From: Thermoplasmata archaeon
GTDB lineage: Archaea; Thermoplasmatota; Thermoplasmata; Lutacidiplasmatales; UBA184
Length of the DNA: 8,365 nt
Assembly: GCA_030044105.1 (NCBI GenBank)
Contig: JASHWL010000162.1
Location: 1 to 8,365, forward strand
Reading direction: 5' to 3'
The notes below the pieces were generated by a model. It made no database searches. It was not told the DNA's origin and worked only from the letters and a program-made list of their open reading frames with translations. Positions 7,304-8,365 of this stretch are shown here, one piece after another. How positions within the stretch are numbered: position 1 is the first letter of the stretch; every line of letters begins with the position of its first letter. The translations under genes were made by a program, and so were the position numbers.

Positions 7304-7873
7304 GTGGCCCCCCTTCCCCCGGCGAGCGAACGGACCCTGCAGGCGGTCGGGGCGCGTCGGAAGGCGCCGGACGCGCCGTCGGTCGGCGCGATCGTGCGGA
7401 CGATCCGCGAGCTCGCCCAGGGCTCGGACGCGCTGGTCGCGCTCTTCGACGCCGGGTCGATCGCGGGGGAGCGGCACCTGTACTCGGCCTGGGCGCACCT
7501 CGGGCGCTCCCGGGGCCGGGGCGAGAACCGGCTGCGGGACCGGGGCGCCGAGCTCGCGCTCTACGTCGCGGGCGACGACCAGCTGCCCCGGGCGATCGAG
7601 AAGGTCGGCGTCCGGCCGACGACCGAGGAGTTCGTCCTCGTCGCCGAGCGGCCGCGGGACCTCCGCGCGCTGCTGGAGCGGTTCGCGCTGGTCGAGGACC
7701 CGGCCGTCTACCCGCGCGCGCCGGACGAGGCCACCCTGGACCGCCTCGGCATCGGGCCCTCGGAGCGGGACGCCGTCCCCCGGTCCGCGTGGGAGGGGTT
7801 GGTGCTCGAGCGGGTCGCGCTGCTCGAGCTCTCGGCGCCCGCGCGCCATGCGAACCAACCCACAAAGCCATAA
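7304..7873 (+). CDS. cgi121: KEOPS complex subunit Cgi121 (TPRKB-like)
   Basis: A 189-residue protein (GTG start) matching Cgi121, the tRNA-binding subunit of KEOPS/EKC, which with Kae1, Bud32 and Pcc1 makes t6A at position 37 of ANN-decoding tRNAs. Diagnostic features are LFDAGSIAGERHLYSAWAH (about 44-62), the positively charged segment GRGENRLRDRGAELALYVAG where relatives carry the lineage-typical helix, QLPRAIEKVGV (about 89-99) followed by a short strand FVLVAE, and the C-terminal GIGPSERDAVP...LVLERVALLEL (about 147-181). A 40-residue low-complexity N-terminal extension makes it longer than the roughly 150-residue archaeal norm, and a short basic tail follows. GTG at 7295, overlapping the MBL stop, is the alternative start. 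The MBL gene lies 5 nt upstream. Neither tRNA gene downstream decodes ANN codons, so they are not expected t6A substrates. No other KEOPS gene is in the window. Confidence 0.82.
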   Translation: MAPLPPASERTLQAVGARRKAPDAPSVGAIVRTIRELAQGSDALVALFDAGSIAGERHLYSAWAHLGRSRGRGENRLRDRGAELALYVAGDDQLPRAIEKVGVRPTTEEFVLVAERPRDLRALLERFALVEDPAVYPRAPDEATLDRLGIGPSERDAVPRSAWEGLVLERVALLELSAPARHANQPTKP

Positions 7874-7875
7874 CC
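7866..7875 (+). promoter_or_regulatory. Weak TATA-like box before tRNA-Gly
   Basis: AGCCATAACC overlaps the cgi121 stop codon and is the only AT-richer stretch before the tRNA; the rest of the 40-nt gap is almost pure GC. Its centre is about 43 nt before the mature 5' end, so a 5' leader of roughly 15-20 nt removed by RNase P would be needed. It is weaker than the other boxes here; read-through from cgi121 is an alternative. Confidence 0.25.
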
Positions 7876-7913
7876 GCGGGGCGCGGTCGACCGGGCTGCC
7901 CCCGGACGGTCGT

Positions 7914-8015
7914 GCAGGTGTAATCTAGCGGTAGGATGTCAGCCCTCCAAGCTGACCACCCGGGTTCGAAACGGCGGGACCGGAAGGTCCCGGCGCGGGT
8001 CTCCCGGCACCTGCA
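7914..8015 (+). tRNA. tRNA-Gly (anticodon UCC) with a T-loop intron
   Basis: Acceptor GCAGGTG (7914-7920) pairs fully with CACCTGC (8008-8014), followed by discriminator A8015; no CCA is encoded. D-stem ATCT/GGAT (7923-7926/7934-7937) closes the loop AGCGGTA. Anticodon stem TCAGC/GCTGA (7939-7943/7951-7955) holds loop CCTCCAA with anticodon TCC at 7946-7948, reading GGA and, by wobble, GGG. Position 33 is C rather than the near-universal U. The variable loop is CCAC. T-stem CCGGG (7960-7964) pairs with CCCGG (8003-8007), but the T-loop is split: TTCGAA at 7965-7970 and T at 8002 flank a 31-nt intron. Removing it gives loop TTCGAAT and a 71-nt tRNA, normal for archaeal tRNA-Gly. The gene lies 40 nt after cgi121 and 64 nt before tRNA-Ser. 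Confidence 0.92.
7971..8001 (+). other. 31-nt archaeal tRNA intron (bulge-helix-bulge) between positions 59 and 60 of tRNA-Gly
   Basis: The junctions form a strict bulge-helix-bulge. The outer helix is the T-stem (7960-7964/8003-8007). The central 4-bp helix is TTCG 7965-7968 with CGGG 7996-7999, including two T.G pairs. The 3-nt bulges are AAA 7969-7971 and TCT 8000-8002. The inner helix is 7972-7981 with 7986-7995, interrupted by one G.G mismatch (7974/7993) and capped by a GGAA tetraloop of the GNRA type. Cutting after the second base of each bulge, the rule for the archaeal splicing endonuclease, removes exactly 7971-8001. Shifting both cuts by one base would also leave a 7-nt loop, but the chosen cuts give the standard TTCGAAT. 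Confidence 0.85.
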
Positions 8016-8047
8016 TTCGCCTCCGGGGGTACCGGGCGGGACCGAGG

Positions 8048-8055
8048 GTTTATCC
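8048..8055 (+). promoter_or_regulatory. Putative TATA box of tRNA-Ser
   Basis: GTTTATCC, preceded by the purine-rich ACCGAGG that could serve as a BRE, has its centre about 28 nt before the first base of mature tRNA-Ser. It is the best match to the archaeal TTTATA-type box in the window. The rest of the 64-nt gap between the two tRNA genes is GC-rich and holds nothing else I can recognise. Confidence 0.6.
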
Positions 8056-8079
8056 TGACGTGCGCGGCTCCCACCGCGC

Positions 8080-8162
8080 GCTGAGGTAGCCTAGCCCGGA
8101 AAGGCGCCAGCCTTGAAAGCTGGTGGCGGTTCGCCACGGGAGTTCAAATCTCCCCCTCAGCG
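8080..8162 (+). tRNA. tRNA-Ser (anticodon UGA)
   Basis: An 83-nt type II tRNA without intron or encoded CCA. Acceptor GCTGAGG (8080-8086) pairs with CCTCAGC (8155-8161), followed by discriminator G8162, the base expected for serine. D-stem GCC/GGC is 8089-8091/8103-8105. Anticodon stem CCAGC/GCTGG (8107-8111/8119-8123) encloses loop CTTGAAA with anticodon TGA at 8114-8116, reading UCA and related UCN codons. The long variable arm TGGCG/CGCCA (8124-8128/8132-8136, loop GTT) is diagnostic of serine. T-stem GGGAG/CTCCC is 8138-8142/8150-8154 with loop TTCAAAT. U33 is normal here, unlike in the neighbouring tRNA-Gly. Confidence 0.97.
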
Positions 8163-8182
8163 TTCCTTCCCCTCGGGTTCGT

Positions 8183-8190
8183 GCTTATCT
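8183..8190 (+). promoter_or_regulatory. Putative TATA box of mutS
   Basis: GCTTATCT has its centre about 30 nt before the mutS ATG and lies in the 54-nt gap after tRNA-Ser. The predicted transcription start is at or a few bases before the ATG. The leader region is pyrimidine-rich and has no Shine-Dalgarno-like sequence, which fits leaderless translation. Confidence 0.55.
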
Positions 8191-8216
8191 GCCGCGCCCC
8201 GATTCCTCCGCCTCCG

Positions 8217-8365
8217 ATGCCCGCCGCGCCCGCGACGACGCCGCTGATCGAGCAGTACGAGGGCGTCCGGGCCCGCTATCCGGGGCATCTCGTGCTGTTC
8301 CGGGTCGGCGATTTCTACGAGACGTTCGGGGACGACGCGCGCCTGCTCGCGCGCGAGCTCGACGT
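8217..8365 (+). CDS. mutS: DNA mismatch repair protein MutS (5' part only)
   Basis: The first 49 codons are in the window; the rest runs off the right edge. Residues 8-48 match the start of the MutS mismatch-recognition domain: TPLIEQYEGVRARYPGHLVLFRVGDFYETF, then an acidic DD and an LLARELD helix. The Phe-x-Glu motif that stacks on and hydrogen-bonds the mispaired base is Phe33-Tyr34-Glu35. In MutS1 this domain begins the ATPase that recognises mismatches and small loops and recruits MutL. The ATG at 8217 gives the usual short N-terminus and lies about 30 nt after a TATA-like box. MutS1 is patchy in archaea and is generally thought to be of bacterial origin there; its presence hints at a mesophilic archaeon. 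The C-terminal ATPase cannot be checked. Confidence 0.93.
   Translation, partial: MPAAPATTPLIEQYEGVRARYPGHLVLFRVGDFYETFGDDARLLARELD

Noticed and set aside
8002..8015. Possible split or pseudo tRNA-Gly rather than an intron-containing gene
   Set aside because: Both halves are in order, 31 nt apart, all stems pair without mismatch after intron removal, and the junctions make a strict bulge-helix-bulge. A split or dead gene is a poorer explanation.
7925..8137. A 70-codon minus-strand open frame across the two tRNA genes
   Set aside because: It lies entirely over well-folded tRNA genes and their spacer and has no protein-like features.

Overview
The window looks archaeal, GC-rich, and most likely from a Thermoplasmatota-like euryarchaeal lineage. 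The evidence is a two-ring Cdc48/VAT-type AAA+ ATPase, a KEOPS subunit of the Cgi121 family, tRNA genes without encoded CCA (one with an archaeal-type bulge-helix-bulge intron), TTTAT-like TATA boxes about 25-30 nt before several genes, and a signal-peptide-bearing, sequon-packed PKD surface protein. The phylum is an inference. A mutS gene also fits a mesophilic archaeon better than a hyperthermophile.

Layout: positions 1-5654 hold three genes on the minus strand. From upstream to downstream they are a DUF72 (YecE-like) protein (5654-4800), Cdc48 (4754-2529) and a large secreted surface protein (2420 to beyond the left edge). Positions 5655-5727 form a divergent promoter region. The plus strand then carries an unrecognised protein with a duplicated Pro-Phe-Trp motif (5728-6639), an ETHE1/persulfide-dioxygenase-like metallo-beta-lactamase-fold enzyme (6687-7298), the Cgi121-like gene (7304-7873), tRNA-Gly(UCC) with an intron in its T-loop (7914-8015), tRNA-Ser(UGA) (8080-8162) and the first 49 codons of mutS (8217 to the right edge).

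The genes are mostly housekeeping: protein unfolding (Cdc48, with a C-terminal Ile-Tyr-Arg that fits a proteasome-docking tail), sulfur or thiol chemistry (the MBL enzyme), tRNA modification (Cgi121), translation (two tRNAs) and DNA mismatch repair (MutS). They do not form one pathway. The only clear operon-like pair is MBL-cgi121. I found no mobile element, CRISPR array or rRNA. The least ordinary object is the tRNA-Gly gene: 31 nt interrupt the T-loop between canonical positions 59 and 60, and the junctions fold into a strict bulge-helix-bulge whose removal restores a normal 71-nt tRNA.

No gap between genes exceeds 110 bases, so no long unannotated stretch exists. Very long open frames on the opposite strand of cdc48 and of the surface gene are shadows produced by GC-biased codon use.
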